Positions 55,329 to 63,604 of a DNA stretch of 64,000 nucleotides are shown piece after piece. The stretch is from Streptomyces lunaelactis. GTDB taxonomy: Bacteria; Actinomycetota; Actinomycetes; Streptomycetales; Streptomycetaceae. The notes beneath the pieces were generated by a model, which was given only the letters and a program-made list of their open reading frames with translations, ran no database searches and had not been told where the DNA came from. The DNA lies in contig NZ_CP026304.1 in the NCBI RefSeq assembly GCF_003054555.1, positions 2,046,001-2,110,000 of the forward strand. Reading direction: 5' to 3'. Positions within the stretch are counted from its first letter, which is position 1; every line of letters begins with the position of its first letter. The position numbers were made by a program, and so were the translations under genes.

Positions 55329-58325
55329 TCAGGCCTTACGGGCCCGGCTGGTCCGCGCCGTCGCCGTCTTCCTGGCCGGGCTCGCCTTCGCGGCCACCGC
55401 GTTCTTCGCCGCGGCGGTCTTCTTGGCCGTCGCCTTCTTCGGCGCCCTGCGCGCCGCCGGCACCACCGCGTCGCTGATCCTCTCGGCGTCCAGGATGTCC
55501 CGCAGGAACTTGCCGGTGTGGCTGGTCGACACCCCCGCGACCTGTTCCGGGCTGCCTTCGGCGATGACCAGTCCGCCGCCGTTGCCGCCCTCTGGACCCA
55601 TGTCGACGACCCAGTCGGCCGTCTTGATGACATCCAGGTTGTGCTCGATGACGATGACCGTGTTGCCCTTGTCGACCAGGTTGGACAGCACCTTGATCAG
55701 CTTGCTGATGTCCTCGAAGTGCAGACCGGTCGTCGGCTCGTCCAGGACATAGACCGTACGGCCGGTGGAACGCTTCTGAAGCTCGCTCGCCAGCTTCACG
55801 CGCTGTGCCTCACCGCCGGACAGCGTCGGCGCGGACTGCCCGAGCCTGACGTATCCCAGGCCCACCTCGTTGAGCGTGCGGAGGTGGCGGGAGATCGTCG
55901 GGACGGCCTCGAAGAACTCCAGGCCCTCCTCGATCGGCATGTCCAGCACCTCGGCGATGGACTTGCCCTTGTAGTGGACCTCCAGGGTCTCCCGGTTGTA
56001 GCGCGCTCCGTGGCAGACCTCGCACGGGACGTACACATCCGGCAGGAAGTTCATCTCGATCTTGATGGTGCCGTCACCGGAGCAGTTCTCGCAGCGGCCG
56101 CCCTTGACGTTGAAGGAGAACCGGCCGGGGAGGTAGCCCCGGACCTTCGCCTCCATCGTCTCCGCGAAGAGACGGCGGACATGGTCGAAGACGCCGGTGT
56201 ACGTCGCCGGGTTGGACCGGGGCGTACGGCCGATGGGCGACTGGTCGACGTGCACCACCTTGTCGACGAGGTCGTCGCCGTCGACTCGGGTGTGGCGGCC
56301 CGGCACCGACTTGGCGCCGTTCAGCTCGCGCGCCAGGTGGGTGTAGAGGATGTCGTTGACCAGCGTCGACTTGCCGGATCCCGAGACACCGGTGACCGCC
56401 GTCAGTACGCCGAGCGGGAACGAGACGTCGATGTCCTGCAGGTTGTTCTCCCGGGCGCCGTGGACGGTGAGCTGCCGGCTCGGGTCCATGGGCCTGCGGA
56501 TGTCCGGGGTCGGGATGGACCTCTTCCCTGCGAGGTACTGACCGGTGATCGAGTCCTTGTTGGCCAGCAGGTCCTTCAGCGAGCCGGAGTGCACGACCTT
56601 GCCGCCGTGCTCGCCGGCGCCGGGGCCGATGTCGACGACCCAGTCGGCGACCTTGATGGTGTCCTCGTCGTGCTCGACGACGATGAGCGTGTTGCCCATG
56701 TCGCGCAGCCGGACGAGGGTCTCGATGAGCCGGTGGTTGTCGCGCTGGTGCAGGCCGATGGACGGCTCGTCCAGTACGTACAGCACGCCGACCAGGCCGG
56801 AGCCGATCTGGGTGGCGAGCCGGATGCGCTGGGCCTCGCCGCCGGAGAGTGTGCCGGCCGCGCGGTTCAGCGAGAGGTAGTCGAGGCCGACGTCGACCAG
56901 GAACCTCAGCCGTTCGTTGACCTCCTTGAGCACCCGCTCGGCGATCTTCTTGTCGCGGGCGTTGAGCCGCAGCAGGCCGAGGAAGTCCGCGCACTCGCTG
57001 ATCGACATCGCGGCGATGTCGGCGATGGACTTCTCCATCACCGTGACCGCGAGGACGATCGGCTTCAGCCGGGTGCCCTCGCACGTCGGGCAGGGCACCT
57101 CGCGCATATAGCCCTCGAAGCGCTCCCTGCTGGAGTCGCTCTCGGCCTCGGTGTGCCGCCGCTTGACGAACTGCACGGCCCCTTCGAAAGCGGGCGTGGT
57201 CCACGCCCGCTCCCGTCCGTAACGGTTGCGGTAGCGGACCTCGAGCTTGGTCTTGTGCCCGTACAGCAGGGCCTTCTTGGCGCGCTGCGGCAGCCCGGCC
57301 CAGGGCATGTCGGTGGAGAAGCCGAGCGCCTGGGCGAGCCCGCCGATGAGCCGCCCGAAGTACTCCTTGGTGTGGCCGTGCGACCAGGGGTGGATCGCGC
57401 CCTCGTCGAGGGACTTCTCCTCGTCCGGGACGATCAGCTCGGGGTCGACCTCCATGCGCGTGCCGATGCCGGTGCAGTCGGGGCAGGCGCCGAAGGGCGA
57501 GTTGAAGGAGAACGAGCGGGGCTCGAGCTCCTCGAAGGAGAGGTCGTCGTACGTGCAGTAGAGGTGCTCGGAGTACATCCGCTCACGCTCGGGGTCGTCC
57601 TCGGGGAGGTCGACGAAGTCGAGCACGATCATGCCGCCGGAGAGGCCGAGCGCGGTCTCGACCGAGTCGGTCAGCCGGCGCTTGGCGCTGTCCTTGACAG
57701 TGAGGCGGTCGACGACCACCTCGATGGTGTGCTTCTCCTGCTTCTTCAGGGTGGGCGGCTCGGCGAGCTGGATCGTCTGCCCGTCGACACGGGCCCGGCT
57801 GTATCCCTTGGTCTGGAGATCGGCGAAGAGGTCGACGAACTCGCCCTTGCGCTCGCGCACGAGGGGCGACAGCACCTGGAAGCGGCTGCCCTCGGGCAGC
57901 TCGAGCACCCTGTCGACGATGGCCTGCGGCGACTGGCGCGAGATGGGCCGGCCGCACTCGGGGCAGTGCGGCTTGCCGATGCGGGCGAAGAGCAGCCGGA
58001 GGTAGTCGTAGACCTCGGTGATGGTGCCGACCGTGGAGCGCGGGTTGCGCGAGGTCGACTTCTGGTCGATCGAAACGGCCGGTGAGAGGCCCTCGATGAA
58101 GTCGACGTCCGGCTTGTCCATCTGTCCGAGGAACTGCCGGGCGTACGAGGAGAGCGATTCGACGTACCGGCGCTGCCCCTCGGCGAAGATCGTGTCGAAC
58201 GCGAGGGACGACTTGCCCGACCCGGAGAGCCCGGTGAAGACGATGAGGGAGTCACGCGGGAGGTCGAGCGAGACGTTCTTGAGATTGTGCTCGCGAGCGC
58301 CACGAACGATGAGACGGTCGGCCAC
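55329..58325 (-). CDS. uvrA: UvrA, excinuclease ABC subunit A
   Basis: The 998-residue protein has two ABC ATPase modules: Walker [10 protein letters not shown] and GVSGSGKST, and two LSGGEAQR signatures. Zinc fingers are visible as CPEC, CPDC, CPTC, CENC and CEVC pairs. UvrA finds DNA lesions and loads UvrB. The GTG at 58325 ([18 protein letters not shown]) is the family start; an ATG at 58430 adds unrelated sequence. The last 45 residues are a Lys/Ala/Pro/Arg tail ([18 protein letters not shown]) like a histone H1 tail. Confidence 0.97.
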   Translation of the reverse strand: MADRLIVRGAREHNLKNVSLDLPRDSLIVFTGLSGSGKSSLAFDTIFAEGQRRYVESLSSYARQFLGQMDKPDVDFIEGLSPAVSIDQKSTSRNPRSTVGTITEVYDYLRLLFARIGKPHCPECGRPISRQSPQAIVDRVLELPEGSRFQVLSPLVRERKGEFVDLFADLQTKGYSRARVDGQTIQLAEPPTLKKQEKHTIEVVVDRLTVKDSAKRRLTDSVETALGLSGGMIVLDFVDLPEDDPERERMYSEHLYCTYDDLSFEELEPRSFSFNSPFGACPDCTGIGTRMEVDPELIVPDEEKSLDEGAIHPWSHGHTKEYFGRLIGGLAQALGFSTDMPWAGLPQRAKKALLYGHKTKLEVRYRNRYGRERAWTTPAFEGAVQFVKRRHTEAESDSSRERFEGYMREVPCPTCEGTRLKPIVLAVTVMEKSIADIAAMSISECADFLGLLRLNARDKKIAERVLKEVNERLRFLVDVGLDYLSLNRAAGTLSGGEAQRIRLATQIGSGLVGVLYVLDEPSIGLHQRDNHRLIETLVRLRDMGNTLIVVEHDEDTIKVADWVVDIGPGAGEHGGKVVHSGSLKDLLANKDSITGQYLAGKRSIPTPDIRRPMDPSRQLTVHGARENNLQDIDVSFPLGVLTAVTGVSGSGKSTLVNDILYTHLARELNGAKSVPGRHTRVDGDDLVDKVVHVDQSPIGRTPRSNPATYTGVFDHVRRLFAETMEAKVRGYLPGRFSFNVKGGRCENCSGDGTIKIEMNFLPDVYVPCEVCHGARYNRETLEVHYKGKSIAEVLDMPIEEGLEFFEAVPTISRHLRTLNEVGLGYVRLGQSAPTLSGGEAQRVKLASELQKRSTGRTVYVLDEPTTGLHFEDISKLIKVLSNLVDKGNTVIVIEHNLDVIKTADWVVDMGPEGGNGGGLVIAEGSPEQVAGVSTSHTGKFLRDILDAERISDAVVPAARRAPKKATAKKTAAAKNAVAAKASPARKTATARTSRARKA

Positions 58326-58535
58326 GCCGGTCCGCACCTTTCTTGAGAGAAGCGGGGGGCACAGCCCCCGTCCCAGACTATGGGGGCCGCCGGATCGTTT
58401 GGATCCAAGCTCTGAATTGGCTGCTGCCAACCAAGGATGCCGGATTCCTCCACTGAGCCTATAGCACGTGCATTCGAATTACGGCGCTGCTCTGCCACCT
58501 TCACCCGATCGTGTGGCGCGGCTATCGTCGGCGCC

Positions 58536-59219
58536 ATGATCGATCCCTTGCGCGACCTGGACTCTGTACGTGAAGCCACCGAACGGCTCCTCGCCGCAGC
58601 CGCCGGACTGGACGAGGCCGCCACCGCCGAGCCGTCGCGACTGCCCGGCTGGAGCCGCGGCCATGTCCTGGCCCACATCTCCCGTAACGCCGAAGCGCTC
58701 GTGAATGTTCTCGAGGGCCGCCCGATGTATACGAGCGGCGAGGCACGCGAAGCCGACATCGAGCGGGACGCGCCCCGCCCCCTCACCGACCAGCTCGCCG
58801 ATGTGCGCGCGACCGCCGCCCGCTTCCAGGCCGCGGGCGCCGTCCCCGCCGACTGGAGCCGCACGGTCGAGCTGCGCAACGGCATCACCGACGCCGCGGC
58901 CCGCATCCCCTTCCGCCGCCTCATCGAGGTCGAACTGCACCACGTCGACCTGGGCATCGGCTACGACCTGGAGGACCTGCCGAAGGAATTCGCCGAGCGG
59001 GAGATCGCCTTCCTCGCACAGCGCTTCTCCGGGCGCCCGGACGTCCCGCCGACCCGGATCGTCGCGGACACCGGCGAGTGGGGAACCGGCGGCGGGGACG
59101 GCGACCCGGTCACGGTCTCCGGCACCGCCCCCGCGCTGCTCGGCTGGCTCGCGGGCCGCCGCGACGGAGCGGCCCTGAACACCGCGGGAGCCCCGCTGCC
59201 CGCGCTGCCCCCGCTATAG
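58536..59219 (+). CDS. Maleylpyruvate-isomerase-family, mycothiol-dependent enzyme
   Basis: The 227-residue protein has the DinB-like metal domain typical of this family: SRLPGWSRGHVLAHISRNAE with a metal His and a second in LIEVELHHVDLG. These enzymes use mycothiol, the actinobacterial thiol. The reaction here is unknown. TATCGT (58523-58528) is seven bases before the ATG, consistent with leaderless expression; a GTG/ATG further upstream is not supported. Confidence 0.86.
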   Translation: MIDPLRDLDSVREATERLLAAAAGLDEAATAEPSRLPGWSRGHVLAHISRNAEALVNVLEGRPMYTSGEAREADIERDAPRPLTDQLADVRATAARFQAAGAVPADWSRTVELRNGITDAAARIPFRRLIEVELHHVDLGIGYDLEDLPKEFAEREIAFLAQRFSGRPDVPPTRIVADTGEWGTGGGDGDPVTVSGTAPALLGWLAGRRDGAALNTAGAPLPALPPL

Positions 59220-59228
59220 GCTGACTCC

Positions 59229-59882
59229 ATGACGTACAGCGGTGTGGTGAAGGTCGGCGGCCGTGCCGCTGTCCACGAACTGACGGAGCTGATGATCTCC
59301 AAGGTCGCGGTCGGCCCGATGGACAACAACTCCTATCTACTGCGGTGCCGGAACACCGGCGCGCAGCTGCTGATCGACGCGGCCAACGAGCCCGAGACCC
59401 TCCTGCATCTGATCGGCGACGACTCCATCGAGTCCGTGGTCACCACCCATCGCCACGGCGACCACTGGCAGGCACTCGCCGAGATCGTCCGCGCGACCGG
59501 CGCCCGCACCTACGCGGGCCGGTACGACGCCGAGGGCATCCCCGTCCCGACCGACGTACTGGTGGAGGACGGCGACACGATCCGGGTCGGCCGCGTCGAA
59601 CTGACCGCCCGCCGGCTCGTGGGCCACACCCCGGGCTCCATCGCCCTCATCTACGACGACCCGCAGGGGCCCCCGCACGTCTTCACCGGCGACTGCCTGT
59701 TCCCCGGCGGTCCTGGGAGGACAACAAACCCAGAGGACTTCAACAGCCTCATGGACGGCCTCGGGGAGAAGCTGTTCAAGGTGCTGCCTGATGAGACGTG
59801 GGTGTACCCCGGGCACGGGAATGACACGACGCTCGGGGATGAGCGGCCTCACATTGATGAGTGGCGCGCCAGGGGCTGGTGA
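59229..59882 (+). CDS. Metallo-beta-lactamase-fold hydrolase
   Basis: The 217-residue protein has the metal motif His74-X-His76-X-Asp78-His79 (TTHRHGDHW), then GHTPGS, FTGDCLF and YPGHGND, as in glyoxalase II-like hydrolases. With the mycothiol-related neighbour it may act on mycothiol thioesters; that is inference. TAGGCT (59217-59222), which includes the stop codon of the upstream gene, is six bases before the ATG and may be a leaderless -10. Confidence 0.9.
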   Translation: MTYSGVVKVGGRAAVHELTELMISKVAVGPMDNNSYLLRCRNTGAQLLIDAANEPETLLHLIGDDSIESVVTTHRHGDHWQALAEIVRATGARTYAGRYDAEGIPVPTDVLVEDGDTIRVGRVELTARRLVGHTPGSIALIYDDPQGPPHVFTGDCLFPGGPGRTTNPEDFNSLMDGLGEKLFKVLPDETWVYPGHGNDTTLGDERPHIDEWRARGW

Positions 59883-59908
59883 CCTAGCCAAGACCGCCGC
59901 ATACAGCT

Positions 59909-59932
59909 GAAGCCCGCCTCACGGCGGGCTTC
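59909..59932. terminator. Terminator after the hydrolase gene
   Basis: GAAGCCCGCC (59909-59918) and GGCGGGCTTC (59923-59932) form a perfect 10-bp stem with a four-base loop, between convergent genes. Confidence 0.85.
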
Positions 59933-59964
59933 TCGCGCTCCTAGGTCCGGACGGCGGCGGGGAG

Positions 59965-60372
59965 TTAGTGCGGCAGCAGAACGTCGTCGAGGTACGCCTG
60001 AACGGGCGGGTACAGTCCGCGCGGCACGTAGCGGGCAAGCTCGCCGTGCCCCACCCAGGAGACCGCGGAGACTTCCCGGGGAGAGGCTGCGCGCGCGGCA
60101 CCCCCCATTACATGGCACGCCGTGTACGCCATCAGCCGGCCCGTGTCGGGATGGAGGCGCTCACCAAGCGCCCGGACGGCGCGGACCGTGAGCCCGGTCT
60201 CCTCGAGCGTCTCCCGAACTGCCGCTTCCGCTGCGGACTCTCCGGCCTCGACGACTCCCCCAGGGAACGCCCAGGACAGGTCACCTTCACGCACGCTGCG
60301 CCGGATCAGCAGGACACGCCCGCCCTCGACGACGACCGCCATGGATACCAGCGGCAGGTCATTCATCTGCAT
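59965..60372 (-). CDS. Nudix hydrolase
   Basis: The 135-residue protein contains a complete Nudix box at about 39-61 (GVVEAGES, then RETLEETGL) with the metal-binding Glu residues. It hydrolyses a nucleoside diphosphate linked to some group; the substrate is not evident. The ATG at 60372 and one two codons later are both possible. It marks the start of the less conserved right end of the window. Confidence 0.92.
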   Translation of the reverse strand: MQMNDLPLVSMAVVVEGGRVLLIRRSVREGDLSWAFPGGVVEAGESAAEAAVRETLEETGLTVRAVRALGERLHPDTGRLMAYTACHVMGGAARAASPREVSAVSWVGHGELARYVPRGLYPPVQAYLDDVLLPH

Positions 60373-60445
60373 CCGCGCCGATCGCCCCTAAGGTCGGGTC
60401 CTTCGCCGTGCCACTGCTCGGCATCTGTCAGTCGCTTGCGCGCGT

Positions 60446-60981
60446 TCACCGCCCAGCCTTCGACTCCGGACCGCAGGCGCAGTAGCCCATCACTGAACTC
60501 CCCCAGGAGCCCTCGGAGTCAGCATGACTGTCGGCCAACTGCGCGTATTCGTTAAAGGCTTGGATGACCTGCCACGCCAGCTTCATCAGGTCTTCCGCCT
60601 GAACGACCTCGGGACTGTCCACCGAGAGCCTGAGCGTGGACTGCCGCAGCAGGAGATCCTTGTAGTGCTCAGCCGCTTCGTCTACCGCCCGCCCAACTGC
60701 CGCTCCGTTCCCGCTGATCCCCTCGAAGTAGTAGGTCCGATCTGGGCAAGGTGCACTAGCTTCATCCGCACCTCTTCGATCCCAGCCAAGAAGGACGCGT
60801 AGGCGCTCTTGCGCCCCTCCCAGAGCGCGTTGGTCCGCTCACCAGAAACGGAAAGCTTCACTCCGTCAACAGTGGCCTTGGCCTGAGCCCGCCCAGCGAA
60901 GAAGCCGCCGAGGGCCCCAGCCAGGGCGCCCACCACCACCCCAATGCCTGCGGCCCAGACAGCCGCGTCCCCCTGATCCAT
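60446..60981 (-). pseudogene. Membrane-anchored protein gene broken by a frameshift
   Basis: From an ATG at 60981 the frame encodes MDQGDAAVWAAG, a transmembrane helix (7-29) and a helical stretch to about residue 80 (VRMKLVHLAQ). It then becomes nonsense and stops at 60682. In the next frame a coherent helical protein continues from about RTYYFEGISGNG (near 60740) through EAAEHYKDLLLRQSTLRL to a stop at 60446. The joined length is one base short of a multiple of three, so a single deletion near 60735-60745 explains it. This layout is common in Streptomyces hypothetical proteins. Confidence 0.75.
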
Positions 60982-61096
60982 GGCGAGAGTCTGGCAGCAG
61001 CCGAACGGCCGCACTACGGAATGGCCACGTTGGCACCGCCATCTCCTGACTCACGCCACGATGTCCCCTCATCACGCAACAGTCCTTGGGGGGACA

Positions 61097-61687
61097 GTGC
61101 GCACCCATAGAGCCGCCTGCGCAGCCGTGCTTGTCGCAGCTACTGCCACCGCCTGCAGCAGCAGCGGCGAACCAGAGAAGATCACCATCACCGTCACGCA
61201 GACTGTCACGGCCACGCCCGGCAAGGAAGCCGCCGCCGCCCAAACCGACAGCGTCCTCAAGATGGGGTCCAAGAAGGACGCTGTCGACCCCGAGAACAAC
61301 ATCCACATCACCGTTCAGGCGCTCGCTTACCAACAGCCCTACAAGGGCCCCCAGCCCCAGCCCCAGCCCCAGCCCCCACAGGACTTCCAGGGCGGCGACA
61401 CCTGGTCAACGGCAGACGTCAAGGTCTGCAACGTCAAGGGCGCCGACATCAGCGTCAGCCAGTTCCCCTGGTCACTGACCTACAGCGATGGCACCAGCAT
61501 CGACGTCACCGGTTCCTCGGGCGGCGACATGCCGAAGCCCGAGTTCCCGATGGACAAGACCCTCAAGCCAGGGCGATGCGCGCGCGGCCTGATCGCCTTC
61601 CCAGTGCCCAGCGACAAGCGTCCTCAGAACCTAGTGTACGAGCCTGAGGAGTCCGAGCCCACCGAGTGGGCCATCCCCAAGGCATAG
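61097..61687 (+). CDS. Lipoprotein of unknown function
   Basis: The frame from a GTG at 61097 (GGGGGGA upstream) encodes 196 residues. The N-terminus has basic residues, a hydrophobic stretch and a lipobox-like TATAC, so a lipoprotein signal is likely. A (Gln-Pro) run of about eight residues lies near 85-93. The C-terminal beta-rich part (WSTADVKVCNVKGADISV, WSLTYSDGTSIDV) resembles DUF4352-type extracellular domains. The gene is divergent from the broken membrane-protein gene. Confidence 0.8.
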   Translation: MRTHRAACAAVLVAATATACSSSGEPEKITITVTQTVTATPGKEAAAAQTDSVLKMGSKKDAVDPENNIHITVQALAYQQPYKGPQPQPQPQPPQDFQGGDTWSTADVKVCNVKGADISVSQFPWSLTYSDGTSIDVTGSSGGDMPKPEFPMDKTLKPGRCARGLIAFPVPSDKRPQNLVYEPEESEPTEWAIPKA

Positions 61688-61753
61688 GAGGGAGGTGAGC
61701 GCCCGTGGCCGACACACCCTCGCGGGCGTGCTCACGCATGCGGTGAGGTGACC

Positions 61754-61780
61754 ATGCCTCGCAAGGCCATGCAGGTCTGA
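61754..61780 (+). other. Eight-codon reading frame with ribosome site
   Basis: In the 231-base gap after the lipoprotein gene, ATG CCT CGC AAG GCC ATG CAG GTC TGA is preceded by GAGGTG at 61745-61750. It could encode MPRKAMQV or be chance. Nothing else gene-like is seen in 61688-61869. Confidence 0.2.
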
Positions 61781-61869
61781 CCGACCCCCGGATGCCCGAA
61801 CCTGACGACCAGCGGACGATGCCCCCTGCCCCGCTGAGGCCAGCCGACAGGGCAGTACCCGTAACGCAC

Positions 61870-61903
61870 TGCGCCCCTCTCACCTTCGGGTGGGAGGGGC
61901 GCA
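61870..61903. terminator. Terminator with TTCG tetraloop
   Basis: A 15-bp stem (61870-61884 with 61889-61903, one G-T pair) closes a TTCG tetraloop, a very stable hairpin. It lies just past the stop of the minus-strand XRE gene and can also stop plus-strand transcripts. Confidence 0.88.
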
Positions 61904-61918
61904 TCCGTGCGTCCAGGG

Positions 61919-62680
61919 TCAGGCGTCGGGCCGCTTGTTGTACGCCGCGAGAGTCGCCTTGTTCGTCGAGCCGTCCTGAAAGACCAGCTCCCACGGCCCG
62001 GTGTTCACATCGAACTCCTTACCGAACCCCACCCACTTGCCCGTCATGCGCCGACCGGTCGGTTCGACGAGCAGCTGAATCGCCCCGTGATAGCGGGCGC
62101 CCCGGTAGTAGCCCTCAGTCTCCGTCTGCTCGGTCCAGGTGCCCGTGGCGACGTGGCCGTCTATCTCCAGATCCATCGTCAGCGGCGAGTCACTGGAGCC
62201 GGGCAGGCTCCGCGCGGACAGCCGGTTGCCGTGCTGGAGCAGCACCACGTAGTGCTGCCCGGTGTAGGACGAGTCGCGGCCGCTGGAGAAGTACTCGTAG
62301 CGGGACAGCCATACGCCCGAGTAGTTGCGGTGGCTGCCATGGGGTTCGGGCTGCGGCGCGGCATGCGCGGGGGCGATGCCGTTCACGGACGCTTCGACGT
62401 CGTGCCCGCCCTGCCCGTCCTCGGCAACGCGCGCCATGGGCACGACGCCGCTGAAGCCGAGGGACTCGATGGGCAGACCGGTGACGTACTCCAGGGCGCG
62501 GGCATACACGGGGCGGGGCGCGGTCGTCGTGCCGGACTCCCAGCGCTGCACGAGCCGCTTGTTGGCGTCGTTGGGCTGGCCCGCGCGGGTTCCGGCATCT
62601 CGCACGGCGCGGGCGAAGTCGTCTTGGGACATGAGCAGGCCCATGCGGACTGCTCGCAGTGCGCTGTTCGGTGTGGCCAT
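61919..62680 (-). CDS. XRE-family regulator with C-terminal beta domain
   Basis: The 253-residue protein begins MATPNSALRAVRMGLLMSQ and has a helix-turn-helix at about 10-70 (SQDDFARAVRDAGTRAG, ANKRLVQRWESG). After a linker the C-terminal half is beta-rich (GVWLSRYEYFSSGRDSSYTG, LTMDLEIDGHVATGTW) and may be a sensor domain. The ATG at 62680 gives the usual start; 62854 adds sequence through the repeat array. Five phased repeats lie 31 bases upstream. A GGAG is 14 bases from the ATG. Confidence 0.85.
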   Translation of the reverse strand: MATPNSALRAVRMGLLMSQDDFARAVRDAGTRAGQPNDANKRLVQRWESGTTTAPRPVYARALEYVTGLPIESLGFSGVVPMARVAEDGQGGHDVEASVNGIAPAHAAPQPEPHGSHRNYSGVWLSRYEYFSSGRDSSYTGQHYVVLLQHGNRLSARSLPGSSDSPLTMDLEIDGHVATGTWTEQTETEGYYRGARYHGAIQLLVEPTGRRMTGKWVGFGKEFDVNTGPWELVFQDGSTNKATLAAYNKRPDA

Positions 62681-62710
62681 GGGAGAACGGTAGCTCCAAC
62701 CCGCCTTGAA

Positions 62711-62763
62711 TGACACCGATATGACGCCCCGTATGTCGCCGCTTTGACGCCCGCACTGACGCC
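62711..62763. repeat. Five phased TGACGCC direct repeats (candidate regulator array)
   Basis: Copies start at 62711 (TGACACC), 62722 (TGACGCC), 62734 (TGTCGCC), 62745 (TGACGCC) and 62757 (TGACGCC), at intervals of 11, 12, 11 and 12 bases, so all face the same side of the helix. The array is directly upstream of the XRE gene. A further TGACG occurs at 62799, and CTTGAATG flanks the array at 62705 and 62789. Confidence 0.8.
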
Positions 62764-62797
62764 GCGCAACTCTCCGTGGCCGCGCCATCTTGAATGT

Positions 62798-62954
62798 GTG
62801 ACGACCACAGGCAACGGCAGTACGGGCAAGGGCCCGAACCCGCCGACTGCACACCGGTCGGCCCCGAGTGAAGAAGTCGGCCCGACCTGGTCCGTTCCCT
62901 CAACTCACTCGCACGTCAGTCGGTCGATCATACAGTTCGTCGGCCGGCTGCCGG
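62798..62954 (+). other. Possible remnant of a divergent gene
   Basis: From a GTG at 62798 a plus-strand frame reads VTTTGNGSTGKGPNPPTAHR and continues with mixed composition for about 50 codons before running antisense into the ArsR-type gene. Codon use is moderately coding-like. It could be the start of a deleted gene divergent from the XRE regulator, or the promoter region only. Confidence 0.25.
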
Positions 62955-63527
62955 TCAGTCAGCGGGCAGGCCGAACCAGCGGAGGAGTATGGGTCGTGCG
63001 TCGTCGGGGGCGTCCTCGGGGCCGCGGGCATAGCGCGCGAGCAGGGCCAGATAGTCGTCATGGAACGCGTCCAGCTCACCCTTCGTGAGGTGGATGAGGC
63101 CGCGTGAACCCCGCATCCAGCCTTCGGACTCCGCCTGTCCGGCGGTGAACTGCCGGGCTAGCTCGACGTCCTCCTCCATCCTCATCCGGTCCAGCTCGGC
63201 CGACATGGCACGCTCGGCCTCCGTCAGCTCACCCTGCGGCGGTCTGCGGATGTCGAGGCCGCGCACCCCGCGCCACCAGCGCTCACGCCCGGTCGAGCGC
63301 TCGGGGATGTCCTCGACGAGGCCACTGCGCTCCAGCATGCGCAGGTGGTAGCTGAGCGTCCCGGTGTTTTCGCCGAGGGCGGCGGCCAGTGTGGTTGAGG
63401 TGGCCGGGCCCGCCGCGCCGAGGTGGCGCAGGATGCGCAGGCGCAGGGGGTGTGAGAGGGCCTTGAGCACCTCGGGGCTGTCGACCGTGCGCCGCACTGC
63501 GGCTTCCGCTCTCCGCTCTTTCGTCAT
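62955..63527 (-). CDS. ArsR-type winged-helix regulator
   Basis: The 190-residue protein has the ArsR-like winged helix: VLKALSHPLRLRILRHLGAA and the recognition region TLAAALGENTGTLSYHLRML. The C-terminal helices (about 105-185) resemble those of regulators that respond to small molecules or stress. TAGACT on the minus strand (63539-63534) is six bases from the ATG at 63527, so expression is probably leaderless. A perfect inverted repeat lies upstream, over the -35. It is divergent from the secreted-protein gene at 63605. Confidence 0.9.
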   Translation of the reverse strand: MTKERRAEAAVRRTVDSPEVLKALSHPLRLRILRHLGAAGPATSTTLAAALGENTGTLSYHLRMLERSGLVEDIPERSTGRERWWRGVRGLDIRRPPQGELTEAERAMSAELDRMRMEEDVELARQFTAGQAESEGWMRGSRGLIHLTKGELDAFHDDYLALLARYARGPEDAPDDARPILLRWFGLPAD

Positions 63528-63554
63528 GGCGGCAGTCTATCCAGATCACAGCGA

Positions 63555-63584
63555 TTTCTCTGCAGATCTTACTCTGCAGAGAAA
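63555..63584. promoter_or_regulatory. Perfect 12-6-12 inverted repeat operator
   Basis: TTTCTCTGCAGA (63555-63566) and TCTGCAGAGAAA (63573-63584) are exact complements with a six-base spacer (TCTTAC). Each arm contains the 8-bp palindrome TCTGCAGA. The site lies between the ArsR-type gene and the divergent secreted-protein gene, and covers the ArsR-type gene's -35 region. A CTCTGCA half site follows at 63586. Confidence 0.85.
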
Positions 63585-63604
63585 CCTCTGCAATGCTGTG
63601 GCGT

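Noticed and set aside
50494..58325. SOS control of uvrA and uvrC
   Set aside because: I looked for GAAC-N4-GTTC type LexA boxes before both genes and saw none. GTGAACGTTCAC at 52726 has the wrong spacing and precedes a different gene.
61345..61380. Gln-Pro run in the lipoprotein as a phase-variable repeat
   Set aside because: The CAGCCC units repeat only a few times with changes, and six-base units would not shift the reading frame.
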